Shown here in pieces: positions 38,901 through 53,364 of a DNA stretch of 64,000 nucleotides. The stretch covers positions 62,001-126,000 of the forward strand of contig OX940871.1 of NCBI GenBank assembly GCA_954871525.1, given 5' to 3'. Positions within the stretch are counted from its first letter, which is position 1; every line of letters begins with the position of its first letter. Below the pieces are notes generated by a model. It was not told the DNA's origin, searched no databases, and saw only the letters and a list, made by a program, of their open reading frames with translations. This DNA comes from Parietaria judaica. Taxonomy: Eukaryota > Streptophyta > Magnoliopsida > Rosales > Urticaceae. The position numbers were made by a program, and so were the translations under genes.

Positions 38901-40997
38901 TGGGGTAATCTATATATATATAAAAGGAAAATCTACCACTATGACATGGCACAATGAGATCAAAGAGATTCTTATTTACTATTTTTTTTTCTTCAGATTT
39001 TTCATTTATTTCATATAAAAAAAACTCATTTGATGGCTTTATCTTTCTATGCATACAATAAACGTAGTTATGAATCATTTCTATGCAACAAATGCATAGT
39101 AGAAACGTATTAATCATTTAATTGTAGCAATGAATCTCTCAAGTAGGCATACAAAGAACCAACTAATTACTTCTTTAGTAATAACTAGCCATTAATTAAA
39201 TCATCCAAAGTTTTAATGTCATTTTTGTTTTCTCGTGAATTTGATCGTTTTTTTCTTTTCTTTCATTTTCCTTGAACACCAACATTCATGGTTATTCTTA
39301 AAAGGAGCTTCTGAAATCTGATTTCTGTTTCTTCATTCCTTCATAGAATTTTAGTTGTATTTTTCTTGACCGGTTCTAATCATATATCTTTTTTTCTTTT
39401 TCATGCAGATTATTGAGCAGAAGGAATTGTTTCTCTGTGTATTGTTCTCCTCTGATTCTGTCTCTTAGGGTTGAAATTTTAACTCATAGCCACATGAAAT
39501 AGAAGCTGTACTTGGTTCAATTTGAACAATAATATCTCATAGCCACATGAAAATGAAAGGTCACAATTCGAACTTCATGACGATGTGTTGTAATTCGATA
39601 ACTCTCATGCCGACGCACCCTAAACGGCATTCGTACCACTGTCACTCTCCAAAGGCTTTGGTTTCATTCGTTCCAAGGTCAAGTATTGGTAAGAACTCTG
39701 AGAAATTCGTAATTAGTTTTGTGGGTCATAAATAACATATTGGTTTTGTTGCATCCAACTCTGGTGTTGTGTTGTTGATTGTTGAGTATGGAGAAGAAAC
39801 TTAAGGGAATTTCGTTGGCTATGAGCAATATTGATGATTGCTTTTAAGCTTATATATAATATAAATTTGATTAAGCTTAAATATTTTGCAGTGCATATTA
39901 TGAACTAACCATGCCATTTCAAATGCAGGACTATGTCAAGGAACTCTTTCTAAATTTCATTGTGACCGAGTTTTAGATATAGGATTAAGGATGGTTTATT
40001 TATCACAAGTAATAAATCTTTTTATAATTAAACTTATTAATTGTGATAAATGATTAAATAAAATTAGTATTTTTTATTTTTTATTGTATATGAATGGAAG
40101 GGTAGATAGGCATATTTTCATGTAATTGTTCAATTCTATAAGTCTGATATTTCATGACTATTATTCTGCTATTTTGGCTTTTAATTTAGTTCATTGTCAT
40201 CGATAATTTTCTTCTCGGCTAAGTTATTTTCTATATCTAGTTATTATTTATACTTTTGGTGATCATATTTTTTCGTTAAAAATAGTTAATGGGATGATTT
40301 TGGGGAGGTGTATATGTAAGTTGATTTTTTAAAGATAATTATTTTTGCTTTTATAATTTTGGGATTTACAGGATTTCTTCTTACAAAAGTGTGTTTCAAT
40401 AAAATTCGATCTAAAATATTTATCAATGATTTCTTCTCAAATACCAAATGTCTGAAAATATTTTCGGCAATTTTTTTTTAAAGCTGCTAATATAATAAAA
40501 TATGGCCTCGAAATTGAGCCCCTTATGGCCTTATCGATGGTAACTCTCAGTCTCACGATATCGGTTTTCATCGCATACAGTCATTTTTTCTCCAAATTTT
40601 TGTTATGTTTTAGTTTTAAGATATGTTTCAATTCCTTTGAAGTCCTCGAAGAAATTATATCATAGTGGATTAAAGAAGTGATGATTTTTTTATGTATTAC
40701 CATTAGTGGTACAAAATAGGCTAATTTTCTTTCTAATTTTAGATTTTTTTTTCTTCAACAAATGGACCATTCGAAGATCTTAATTCTGTATTTTGAAAAG
40801 ATCTTCTTATTTTTTTTCAAATTAATCCTCAGTGAAGAATTTTCCAGGCAGTTGGTGTTACGTAATAGATCTGCAAAACAATCTTTAATCACTACTCTTC
40901 CGGTTCATTATGTGCGGTTGAGAGTTCCTTAAATTGTTATACATTCTTCTCACAACAAACTACTTTTTCCTTTTTTTCGTAGTTCTATTAACTAATC

Positions 40998-41030
<33 letters not shown>

Positions 41031-41756
41031 GCAGAGTTTTTCAAGTATCAGGTGGCAACATAGACAAGTAAGAATTTCAGGATCCTAATTTTTCAAGTTT
41101 TCATTTTTTTAAATATTTACACCATCAAATGACACTCATTCCCACAATTTTTAAGAGGTGTATTACTAATTAATGGTATTTTAAACTTGATTGTGTTTAT
41201 CACTTTATTGTTTGAAGGTTACGTAATTAGTTTTACTCACTAATGCATGCAATTCTTCTCTATGAAAATGTATGTTTCATTTTGTAACCTTCCTTCAATC
41301 GAATTTAATCTATATGAAGGCCTTTTGGTATGTTAAATTCCATTAAATTTAGATTTGATTTTCCACTTTTTACTTCTAAATTCATTACCTTATATTTATG
41401 CAAATAAAAACTATAACAGATTCATCCGAATCATGTGTTATTATCCTTGATTTTCTATTATCTTTAACATACTTATCATATATATTCATATGTGATATGA
41501 CCAGACTAAAAGTGCGTAGACTGATAAGACTATTCCATAAAGTAATATTGGAGAATGAACATATGAAATATATATCATTAGTAAGCTCTCTCAGTTCTAA
41601 AGCAAAAGAAAAAGAGCTCTCTCAGTTTTATATTTCATGTCATATTACATCTTTTTGAATAAAAATGATCAATAAGCTCTCGGTTTCTATATTTCGTGTC
41701 GTATACGTATATATATTTATATATATGAGAGCAAATGACTCAACATATTTAAAGTA
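38901..41756. other. Gene-poor region left of copy B, with Helitron-like starts
   Basis: AT-rich. 'tctatatatatataaaagg' at about 38909 and a similar 'tctatatatatat' start near 40998, followed by 'gcagagtttttcaagtatcaggtggca', resemble 5' ends of plant non-autonomous Helitrons; no hairpin plus CTRR end was found. A short open segment at 39547-39735 (plus) begins MKMKGHNSNFMTMCCNS and has a Ser/His/Lys-rich, transit-peptide-like composition, but no family was recognised. The missing 3' exons of the copy-B 5-phosphatase are not here. Confidence 0.5.
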
Positions 41757-41859
41757 GATTTTAAAATGACCATCAACTGAAATGGGTGAGCTGTTGGAGA
41801 TGGAGAGGGGATGCATACTTCAAATGAATGCTTGGTTACATACGTATATATCTTTTTGA

Positions 41860-42034
41860 ATGTTTTATACTCTGAAATCTCATAGCAAACCAAACTTCTT
41901 CGAAAAGTCGACGACGTCTTATGTCAGATTTTAAATCATATGTAATGAAGCATGTGACTAAAGATTTAATGAAAACAAACGATGATAAAAATTGAAAGGG
42001 AAATTTACTATAGTTCACTATGTCCCCGTCATTG
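41860..42034. repeat. Dispersed non-coding repeat, copy B of member 1
   Basis: Counterpart of 104-278; its partner in this copy is at 53857-54035. Confidence 0.7.
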
Positions 42035-42440
42035 AAGGCACCTTGAAGGCGGGTTTCGAAGATTCCACGGGTTTGTGATTCTGCTTCGGTTTCAAAGGCT
42101 GAATTTTCCCTGTTGATGAGAAATCGGACAGTTATTGATAGATACACGAGCAGAAGAGTTCGAAACTAAATTAGGAAAAATAAGAAAGAAAAATACCTGG
42201 TTATGGAGTGGGATTTGAATCCATTGAATTGTTGATCTTTAATAAATTAACCAATCCGAAAGATATTTTACAGAAACTTAATTGGATTTTACTTACAATA
42301 ATATTACAGTGGAAATTGCCATAAAATGTATATACCATCATATTACAGTGGAAAAAATTGCCATTTTTTGGTTCAATGTCATAGAATGTACACATCAATT
42401 TAAGTGTACATTGATACAAGTGTTAGAGCCTTAAAGGTAC

Positions 42441-45400
42441 CTGCCAAACCAACTTGGTGCTTTTCAAACTTATACGTGGGTGGAAATGTAATAACGGCCT
42501 CACGCATTCCTTGAAAGACGTTCCCGGCCGCCATTTCCGCCCTGAGCTGGTCCCTTTCTCTGAGCCAATCAAAGCATCTTTGTGACACAAAATCCCTGGC
42601 TTCATCATAAGTAATGTCATCGGGCCGATAATTGAAATCACCGAGAAAGACGAGCATGTCCACCTCAGATAACTCGGGGATCGCTTCGGATGAGTAAGCA
42701 ACACCTGCCTGTGAAGGCATCCACATAATTATTATTATTCAACCTCAAATAAAATATTCCACTCGTCGCAGGCCGTGAGATCCGTGTTTTCCCTTCACTA
42801 TGATTCTTACTTGGCTATCTTTACGAGCCCACAAAACCGCCCATGAGAGTCAAATTTCCGTCTTCCACTCAAGAACGGAAGATATATTTTTTAATCACAT
42901 ATTTTAACATGAAAAACCAAGCGCAAATTTCCACATATGACTAAGGAACTCGCATACCCTAAGCATAAAATATTCTAAGCAGAAGTTGCAAAGAGTCTGC
43001 CTTGAAATTGCTAGAAAACCAAGCACAGAACCGGTACCAATAAAACTCTAAAACCAACAAATAAACAAATGAAGGGGAAGCTTGTAAAAAAAAAATATAT
43101 AGACTCGGAATGATATAAAAAAAATAAAGCATTTACGTACATTTGCACCGAGAAGCACCTGAACGGCAGATGAAGCCCCAACTGCATTACAAAAGGTAAC
43201 TCGGAGTCAGATTGATAACTAAGCACGTTGAAAAGGCAAGTGAATAGATAGAGCAGCGTACCTGGTGCAGCGCCGAAAAGGCTAGTTGGCCGGGTGAACG
43301 TCATAGTCTGGTATACATGATCAAAGTCGGCATTGCGGCGACCGACTGCTTCAAGATGTGCAGCAAAGTGACAGTTAACAAAGCACATTATTCGATCGTA
43401 CACTCGAATCCTCAAAGCAACGGCTCCCTGGATAAATCTGCACCCCGTCAATTTCCATCAAAACAAAAGACACCTATTGCCATTACCGAAGACTCTCACC
43501 TTGTTACCAATGGCCCGTCCAAAACCGCATGGAACTGCTGCTGCATCAACATCTCCAACGTTTGCTCTAAGATTACTTCTCACCCTGAACAATAATTTAA
43601 TGATAACACCGGACATGTTAATACACAAGGATAAGAAAATGCACGAAACGAAGAGAAACGACGCATAGTTTAGTGCTTGGTAGGACTAAGCTATGTATTC
43701 TAAAATTATTACATTTTGAACCATGTATCATCTATTAAAAAACATACTGTACCGATATATATAATAGATATACTACCTTGAATATATATTTATGTATAAG
43801 AAACTTGTAACAAAATACGGAAAAAGTCTTGAGATGAATAAAAAAATATTAGTTTTTTCGGGTAACTAAAGATCCATTTACATAGATGAGTTTATTTTGT
43901 GGGGTATTATAAGACCAACTTTTCCATGAGCACCACTAACCAAGCAGCGATAAGCAAGCCCGCCAATTGCCGGGAACCAATCCGTTCAAATGTTGATCCC
44001 TCGTCCAATGTTTTGCCGATCATATCCAACCACCAGTTCCCGACTGAACTACCCAAGGCCGACCTACGATAAAAGTTGGATGTGATGAAAATCACAATAA
44101 TGCCCCTACACTAAAGAGAGATACATTTTTCTAAAATTACAATAACATTCTTACTGTTTCTCTAGCTGCAGAGACAGCGAGAAAACCAGCCCCCATCTCA
44201 ACTTCTTGCAGCCCGACGACGACAATGCTGATGTCAGAGGAGACCGACCCTAGCCAGCTAATGAGCGAGTCGTGAGATGCTCTCTCTTGTCCGACATTCC
44301 ACGTACCGCTCAAAATCTTTAAATTCTCTATCCTCGTATACGAAGACGCTTTTGCAGCCAACTCAGAACGCACAATTCCATCGAGCGGTCCCGGTGATGT
44401 TACGTTCCATCCCCGAACGCCACCGTGATTCGCCAACGTGAAGATATAACCCTCTCCGGAAGCCATGCTTATAACTGGGCTGCTGTGAGCCACCCATCCT
44501 CCGAGCAAGTTGCCGTCGAGATCCAACACTTGTATAGTCCCGCTTAGGTAACCAACCCATATCCGAGTACCGAATGCACAAAGGCACTGAACGGAAGAAG
44601 AGTGGTGATGGAAATCCTGTATGCGATTCCCATTCCCGTCCCACTGAACGAGCAAGCCGTTCGTACTACCACTCCAAACCATCCCATCGATGGTGATAGC
44701 AAGTGCTTCGGTTCTTCGAGTATCGTCTCCGAAGGCGCTCTTCGCTGCAACCCGGCGAACGACATCCGCTGCTCCCATAATTGCATTGCGTGAACGCTGA
44801 AAGAATCCGATGGGATTTTGTATCTTTTCTCGTTTTGCACCTAAAATGAACTCTACAGAGACATCCTGTGCTAGCGGTATGTCCACCCGATTTTCAGGTT
44901 GACCGTCTATATTAAACACTTTCAGTAACTCCCTCGTGCGAGAATCCCTGCACCATGGAAACTAGTGGAATATATTAAATCCGTGTATAAAACGAAGTCT
45001 ACCGATACAATATCTTTGAAATTGAAGCGTACCATAATGCAAATGATAATGGACCAGCACTCCAGACTTTTGCTCTAGTAGAATCCGACAGCAGGAGCTT
45101 AACATCCCAATTCAGTACGTTACCGGTACCGTTAGCCACAACCTGGCTCCTCGGGTCAATAAATGACCTCTCCACTTGTAATGCAGCCACGGGCCTTTCT
45201 TCGGGCGTTAAAGAAAGCGATTTTTCGATTGCTTCCCACGGCCATATATTAATGACACCGGCCTCGGAACCCGACCACAGATCTCCTGAAATATAGATAT
45301 AACAATGTATAAAAAGTCGGTTTAATCTTGTAATCGGACTCTAATCAATACAGAGAAAGGGGTATCCATCGCCTCGGTGAATTCCCGTTGGCCGATTAGT

Positions 45401-46142
45401 GTTTGTTGATCTAATGCACTGCTCATATTTCGTAAGAGTAACGAAAATTGTTTGAAGGGTTACCATGAGATGTGATGACAAGAGAAAGAACAGGGCCTCG
45501 GTGAGCCTGCCATGATAGTACTTCCTCGGCACTGCCGTCTCGGTCCATGGGCCAGCACCGGATCCTGCCGTCCCTGTGGCCGCTCCACACCACCCGCGTA
45601 GCCTCGTCCGCCACCAAGCACAGCGCCGCGGACATGCCCACAGACTCCCTGAACGGCACAGCGTCCTCCTCTCCCCCGCTCGCAAAGAGATCACCTAGCC
45701 GCCAAACACGCAGCCCGCACTCCGCAGCCGCCCAGAGCTGCCCGCACGCAGGGGCGGCCGCGAGCGCGCGCAGGAACACCCCTGCCTGCGCCTCCCGGAA
45801 CGGGCGCGGCCTCAGCTCCAGGGGAACCGGCCGCCGCGGGTGCACCGCGGCCCGAGCCGGCACGCGGAAAACCCCGGAGCCTCCGCCGCTTGCCACAAAC
45901 TCCAGCAGTGGAGGAGCGGCGACGTGGCCCGAGTCCGCGAGAGCGAGGTTCCGGTCCAGGAATTGGAGCATGTAATCAATACGCCTCGAGGCCAACTCCA
46001 CGGAGGCGGCCTCGGAGGGGCGTTCCTCCTCGTCCTCGTCGGAGGAGTCGAGGAAGAGGCCTTCGCGGTTCGACGATTGCCGGAAATCACCGGTGCCGGT
46101 GCCGATGAAGAGACCGCAGACATCATCATCATCCGGGTTCAT
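42441..46142 (-). pseudogene. Inositol polyphosphate 5-phosphatase (WD40/FRA3 type), copy B, without C-terminus
   Basis: Same eight exons as copy A shifted by 41756 (46142-45464 through 42704-42441), about 801 codons, one synonymous change seen (45726). The WD40 region and the GTWNVG, NCHFAAH and GDFNYR parts of the phosphatase are intact. Here the left flank is visible: 41757-42440 and the next 5 kb leftwards hold no exon with the PAWCDR catalytic motif or the C-terminal domain. Without those the phosphatase cannot be active, so I call this copy 3'-truncated. A very distant exon is unlikely because the P450 and GlnRS fragments intervene. Confidence 0.8.
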
Positions 46143-49100
46143 TTCGCAAGAATCTTGGCAATATGTTGAGCTCAATCGAAGCTTTCTGTGTACCCAATTG
46201 CCATGAAATCAAAACGAAAGCTTCATTGCAGAGCTCAAGAACAAATATCGATTGGAAACTATATAGTTGGAAACTATCTGTATCAAATGAATGTGAAGTT
46301 CAGCAAAAAAAAAAAAAAAACACACAGTACAATGGATAATTCGTACGGAAACAGAAGCGAGCTGGTGATCGATACGCAGAATTCGCGGCGAGAAAGTGGA
46401 AGAGTGTTTGGGAGACGAGAAAATCAGCGAGATTCGTCCAGAGAGAGAGTTGAGAAGTTTGACGAAACGAGAGTGAGGACAGATCATCATCGATGGAGGG
46501 GAAGCGCGTGGATGGAACGTGGTGTTTGAGCGCGTGGTGGAACTGACTCAACTGGATTTCGGAGGAAACGACGTTGAACCGGAGAAACGACAATGAGAAA
46601 GAAAATGACTGTGAACGACAATAATTGGACTCAGAATGTAGATGTAGTTTTTATTTGTGTTACTCTAGGGGTGAAACCGGCCTGTGTATCCCCTTTTTTA
46701 GTCGGGTTTGGTAAAAAAAAAATCTACAAATATCCAGGGCCCAGAGAATCGAGTTTTATTTTGAAAACCCGTAAGGTTGAAGCAACGTGTTATCGGACAT
46801 TCAACTGGCTGTCCCAAGATCAAGAATGAATAAGGAGTGTCCGGAAAGTTTTCATTGGATAAAGAGCTAGAAAGACCGCCCGGAAAACCGAGTTTAACCA
46901 AGTCGAAAGACGAGAGAAAACATATGGTTTTTTATCAGTGAAAACTCGTGACCAACTTAAGAACAATATTTTTAAACCCAAAAATATAAATATGATTTAA
47001 CACTATTTAGCAAAAATAATTATAAGAAAAAAAAGTAGTGTAAAATATTATTTATCACGTGCCAATCATTTTTAATCTCATGTGTTTTCATTTATATAGC
47101 TCAAAACACTTGTTGTTTATCCTAACGTGTTAAATTTATGTCTTTTTGTCTTTCTTTCTCGTTGAGGCCTATTATTCGAGCTCCGATAATATATAACACA
47201 CTTATCTTACCAAATAAACTAAAATTAAATAAAATAAACAATATTAATCCTCTAAAATGAAATTCCGGTGTTTAGAAATATCCGGGGACATAGCTTTCTG
47301 GCAATAGAAAGAGCTATTTTTCGGTAACAATCGGCGAGGCAGTGACTCTTCGTATTGGGATAACGGAGGTAGTTAGAAAATCTCTACCACCAAACGATCT
47401 TGACATCATCACGGAAGACATTCAAAGCGGTTGTCCGTGCTTTGATCAGCACGAGTTGGATCGGCATCTTGTTATTAGTGTAATCTTGTGTTTCGGCTTT
47501 GTTATGAATTTTTACTTTTATAATAAGAAATTAAATGGTACGAAAGAAAATTTAAAAAAAAATGTGTTGATGATAATTGACATCAGTGAGTAAGTAAAAG
47601 ATGACAACAAGTGGAACTAAAATAAACGACACCTTTCGTGGATGCACTTAAAGATTAAAGAAGACTCTACAAGACTACAACTATATATTTAGTTATTTAT
47701 AGCCCAATTGGCTCAATGACGAGTATATATGCAACTATATATTATATATAAAGTTAATAAAGGAATGAATATTGTAATATTTTAGTGGCATAAACTAATT
47801 TTGTTTTACAGTTATCATTAACATTTTATTTCCTTTTTCTTTAATTGATTTAATAGAATTTTTAATATATTATTGACAATTTTGTATATATTTCTTTTCA
47901 AATAGCATGTGATTAAGGCTTAACGGCGCATATCTAAAATCTTGTTAAATTAATAAAAAAGTGAGTGAAATTTAATTTTAATAAGAAATGAAATAATGAA
48001 ATAATGAATATCAACAAATAAAAATAAAAATATACCACTGTTAATCTCATTTACATATAAGTTATATTTTGACGATAATGATGAAATATATGGAGGGTTA
48101 TATGATAACACTATATATGCTATGACCTTTGTTATTATATAAAACAAATCACATGTAATTAAGTTTAGTGGTCCAAATCTCCTTATCCTTTGCTATAATC
48201 ATTACATGATTTATGGTTGAAATTATGAAATTAGATGTTATATATGAAATTTATGTTATTTAACGGTCCTGTCTATTTTTATATATACATTTGTTGTTTT
48301 AAGATCAAGTAGAATTAAGAAGAACGTACGAAATATTCAAAATATATATTCATTAAGACCTAAAAGTTCATACACATACATTCGATTTTCGGTACAAATA
48401 AAAAATACACACCGCCGAAAATCGCACCTTATTCATTCCAAATTATACTGATTTATAAAATATTGCCATCGGTTTTGGTCTATGAATCGGTTTCACGGCC
48501 TTTGGTTTTTCAGACTTATTGGGTATCCGAGGATATTCTCATCACGGGATGCCGGAATGCGGGTTTTTCGGGTACTTACAGTATCTTCATACAAGTAATT
48601 AAACACAAGGTTTTTCTAATTTTCTTTGTTTAATGATTTGTGTTCTTCAAATGTACATTAATTAGATCTTATCATGTTTGTAAATTTAAATAATCGACAC
48701 TTATCGATAGCCTCGGTAGTATTATACTAAAATAATATGCTTAAGATTATTATTGGTGGACTTCTAGAAGATTGATCTCATTTAAATCTCAACTATATAT
48801 TATTATATATGCTAAGCTGTCCTTGAAATATTAATCAGAGACTAATAATTTTTCTTTTGTTCTTCTTTATTTTATCTAATCTAATTTAATTAATTTTATT
48901 ATATATTAAATGAGGGAATGCAATTCCGGTTCCTCTTTTACCAATTGCGGGCAGAATCGGAATTAATGATTCCAACTCCTGTTTTACCGGAATTACAAAT
49001 TAAAAATTTACCTTTCTAAAAATTGAAGTAAAATATCAAATTAATATATGCACCGTCGGTCGTAAAAAAAACTAAGGAGATGGTGCTAAACGGAATTATA

Positions 49101-50186
49101 TATATTTTTAAAATCTGAATTCGGGAGTTCTAAAATACCGTGATACCGCGAATTAACACCGTATTGTAAACCGTTGAATTGTCAAATAGATTTGAGAAGT
49201 GAGATGGGTTTGAATTGAAGCAAGAAGGGGAAAGCTGGATGTTGCTGGCGCATGATTGTAGCCTAAGATCTCTTCTAATTTTCTAAATTACGCCAGAAAC
49301 TTAGGCCCTTGATTCTTGGAATTAATCCTCAAAACTAGGGTTCAACAAGTTCACATATCATGACTACTTGTGACACATTTGCCCTCACAGAAAATCAATC
49401 CTAATTGTACAAGTAGAAATTTGAATCCGGACACAAGACACGAAACAGTAATGACACGGAGTAAATGAGTTCATGACCGTTAATGGGTTTGAGTTCGATA
49501 GAAAAAAGTTATGATACTCTCACTCCCAATACTATAATATATGTACATATTTTGTCCAATTTAATTTATCTTTCTATCTTTCTGAATTTCTGTTCCGTAA
49601 GTAATAATAATATAAAAAACCGGCATCTTCCAATGCCGGTCCTTCAATAGCGTGGTTCGACTTGTGTCGTTTCAGCTGGAAGTTAGCAAAAAGAAAATTG
49701 ACACAACAAATATATATTTTTAATTTTTATAAGAATTGTCATTTAAGCTCTACAAAACTTATCACATAAATACTTTTTTGGACGCGAGTAACCTTAAAAT
49801 CTTTAATAATATAACATGCTTCGAAAAAGCTTATAATATATATATATATATATATATATGTCGTTTCAACAGGTGCATCATTTTTAATATTATTTTACAT
49901 GCCCAAAATATATATATATATATACATTGAACTGATATATATATATATATTTAAATTTTAATCATATTTTACTATGAACAATATTGTCTGTTATAATAAA
50001 ATAAAACAAATAGTGATATTTTCTTAATAAAATATTTTATGTTTTGATAAAACACTATACATATATGATAAAATCATAAGAATCAATCTAAAAGTTAAAC
50101 AAAGATTCACTATGTCCTCTAAAAATTAATTAGTTAAGGTTGGTAGTACTTTAATAACAGTTTGTGATAATAAAAAATTGTGGCAG
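46143..50186. other. Intergenic region, copy B
   Basis: Counterpart of 4387-8425. It differs by a 7-bp tandem insertion ('gattaaa') near 47653 and a 2-bp shorter TA microsatellite near 49845. The unrecognised open segment lies at 47321-47593. No N-terminal P450 exons. Confidence 0.6.
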
Positions 50187-52523
50187 GCAAGAGAGAAAAT
50201 CATATTGAAGATAAACCGAACAATCGAAGTTTACCGGCAAGGCGGGTCGACGGAAGCAAGCAATGGCGTGCTTGGAAGGCTTTTGGAGGAGGAAAGCTTA
50301 CCGGACGAGGCAGTGGCTGATTTCATCATCAACCTTCTCTTTGCGGGCAACGAAACCACCGCGAAAACGATGCTCTTCGCTGTGTATTTCCTCACTCATT
50401 GTCCCTCGGCTCTCAACCAATTATTGGTACTAATTATTTTCATATCATCCCTAACTAGGTATATCATACTTGAAATGAATATGAATCAAATATAGCATAT
50501 CGAAAATCGGATGATCCATATCCGATTTTTATTTTTCGTTTGAAAATGGACATGAAAATTTTGCTATCGTGTGAAAAAAAAATGAAAACATAATTTTTGT
50601 CTCCGTTTTCCATTTTTTTAGCGGTAACTAAAATAAATTGAACTAAGATAGATAATTGCCCTTTGTACTTTATTAAACTGTATAAGAGAATCGACTTTCG
50701 GGTGTCTCAATTGATCAATTTTATTTTTAATAAAAGCAAATAAATAAATTTATATTCCCGTAGCAAGACCGAAATAGAACTTTATGTTTCTTCTTTTTTT
50801 GGCGGACCGGATATGAAATGGATGTCCAACCTCGGACAGATGAAATTAACAAGACTATATCTACGTCTAGATAAGAATATATTTGATATACAATATATAT
50901 GTGTATATATATATATATTCTAATTTTGTTATTCATTTTACAATGATGAATGAAAAGGGTGAGCAAGAAGGTCTTCAAAGGAGCTCCAATGGAGATGAGA
51001 AAATGCTTACTAGGGAGGACTACAAAGCCATGCCTTTTACTCAATGTGTGAGTTATTATTCCTAAAATATTATATTCACTTTACATAGTTTTATTATCAT
51101 AATATATAATAAAATTGTAGCTATTCTTTTCTTATATGTTTGTATAATACTTATGTTTAGGTGATTGATGAAACACTACGAATTGGTGGCATTGCTATTT
51201 GGTTGATGAGAGAAGCAAGAGAAGATGTTAAATATCAAGGTCATCTCAATTTCTATAATTTCTCTATCAAGTAGGGTGAAACCGAGACCGAGACCGCAAA
51301 CTTATTTTTTTCCTTCTCCAATGTTTAGAGTAAAACTGCTTTCAATTATTGGATTTTGCATCTGTAATACAGATAAAGAAACTGAAACTGAATACGAAGT
51401 AAAGTCGCAATTACATTTTTGGATAAGCACGTTTTTTTTTTTTTTTTTTTATCGAGAACCAAGCCAGGTCCGGGTTGGTCCGATTTTTTTTTTTTTAAAA
51501 AAAGTGTCATACATGTCCTTGCCACCTCACAAGTCCTTGAATAAACACAATATAATTTCAATTTTTTTTTAGATTATGTGATTCCGAAAGGAAGCTTTGT
51601 GGTGCCGTTTCTGTCCGCGGTACATTTGGATGAGAATGTGTACAATGAAGCTCTCACTTTCAATCCATGGAGATGGATGGACCCCGAAAACCAGGTATTT
51701 TTAGCTTTCAACAATAATAATAATTCGCGTTACAGTTTGTGATATGAATCTGTTTTCTCGGTTCCATACCGTTTCATATTTTAAAGCTCTATAGTGAAAA
51801 TTGAGGGATCCGGTCAATAGGCCGGTTCCAAAAGATCTACGGTTTTAGACCTTTTGGATAAGGGTGTTTTGTAATAGACCTTTTGCGGTTATTTAATTTA
51901 GCCGTTATTTTTTTTCTTCTTCTTTTAAGTGTGTTAAACTTCAATAGTATAATAATCTATGTTACAAACATAATTTTATATAAATAACTAAAAATGCGAG
52001 TTTTAGGGTGGAAGCGGTCGCTTAGGGACGATAGGATAGAGCCCTAATAGTTTACGCTTCACGACCTTTCGAATTCGGGATATTATCTAATTGGCATTTT
52101 AGGACTAATTAATTCTTCTTCTTTGTTTGTGATTTTTCGTAAATTTCCTTCTTATTTTTCTTAATCAGGAAAAACGGAATTGGCGAAACAGCCCAGTTTA
52201 TGCTCCTTTCGGAGGAGGGGCAAGGTTTTGTCCCGGAGCTGAGCTTGGTCGCCTGCAAATTGCTCTTTTTCTCCATTACTTTGTCACAACTTATGGGTAT
52301 TTTCATTTCTTCCTCTATATATAAAATTAATATAATTATGATATATATATATATATATAAACATAAATTATCATGAATTAAGTGACAAAAAAACCTTGTC
52401 GTTTGCAGGTGGAATCAAACGAAGGAAGATAGGATGTCGTTTTTCCCGTCCGCTAGATTAGTGAATGGGTTCCAATTGTGCTTAAAGAGACGCCAAACGA
52501 CGACGTTTCAAGCCTCTACTTGA
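50187..52523 (+). pseudogene. CYP724-like P450, C-terminal half only, copy B
   Basis: Six exons (50187-50426, 50958-51047, 51161-51239, 51573-51694, 52169-52296, 52409-52523) again join into 257 residues with the AGNETT, ETLR and heme-loop motifs. Two residue differences from copy A: Arg instead of Trp at the 51012 codon (LTREDYKAM) and Ser instead of Leu at the 52438 codon. The Trp is the residue I expect for the family, so copy B changed there; Ser is shared with the third copy, so copy A changed there. The intron poly-T tract is shorter. The N-terminal half is missing as in copy A. Confidence 0.85.
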
Positions 52524-53364
52524 AACAAAAGCTTTCATGTCGTTTTCTGTACACTGCTACATTATATATATATATATTTTTTATTTTTTTGAGGAATTGT
52601 CCTTTTTATATATTGCTGTGTTGATGTACAAAGTTCCAAAGTTTTTTGATGTAGCGGTGTTGACTTTGTACATGTAGCTATAAGATGCTTGTATTATTTT
52701 ATATTTTCGTATAAATATATATATTGTATTCGTTATTTGATAAATATTTATTTACTTAGTGTAAATATGCAGTCCCGTATTATTAGGCTAAGGTTCCGAA
52801 ACAAAAAAGGAAACTACAAGAAAATAAGGCAGCAAAATGCCACAAATCCCGAAAGCAATAAACGGAAAGGCGTAAAATAACCGAAACCAAAGTCTCCAAT
52901 AAACATAACCAATCAAAATATACCAGCCACAACAAAACAATACAAAATCTGTTTGAGATATTTTGTGATTGATAATTAAATTATGTGATTAAACCGCGAG
53001 AAGCTAAACTTTTATATATTATACAGTTCATAAATATTAACACAATATTTGAATGACACATGTGATGCGCTGACGATTTTGATGATCATATGAACTTGCT
53101 CGATAAAATTACCCCTAATTAAACTCTTACTTGATACTTAATAGCCTCACTACATAAAAATTATAAGAAATAATAATACTTGTTATTTACATACTATTTT
53201 TCTTAAGTAAACCGATTTCTACATTAACAATTATATGGAGATGAGAACCTAAAGAAGCCAAAGTAAGTAAAATTGTTGAACTATCGAGGTACCGCTTAGA
53301 AAAATAAAGTCTAGGAAGGTAAATAAAGGTGTAAAATAACCGAAAATAGTCTCCGATATCGTTC
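52524..53364. other. Intergenic region, copy B
   Basis: Counterpart of 10768-11610, 2 bp shorter in a T-run. No gene seen. Confidence 0.6.
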
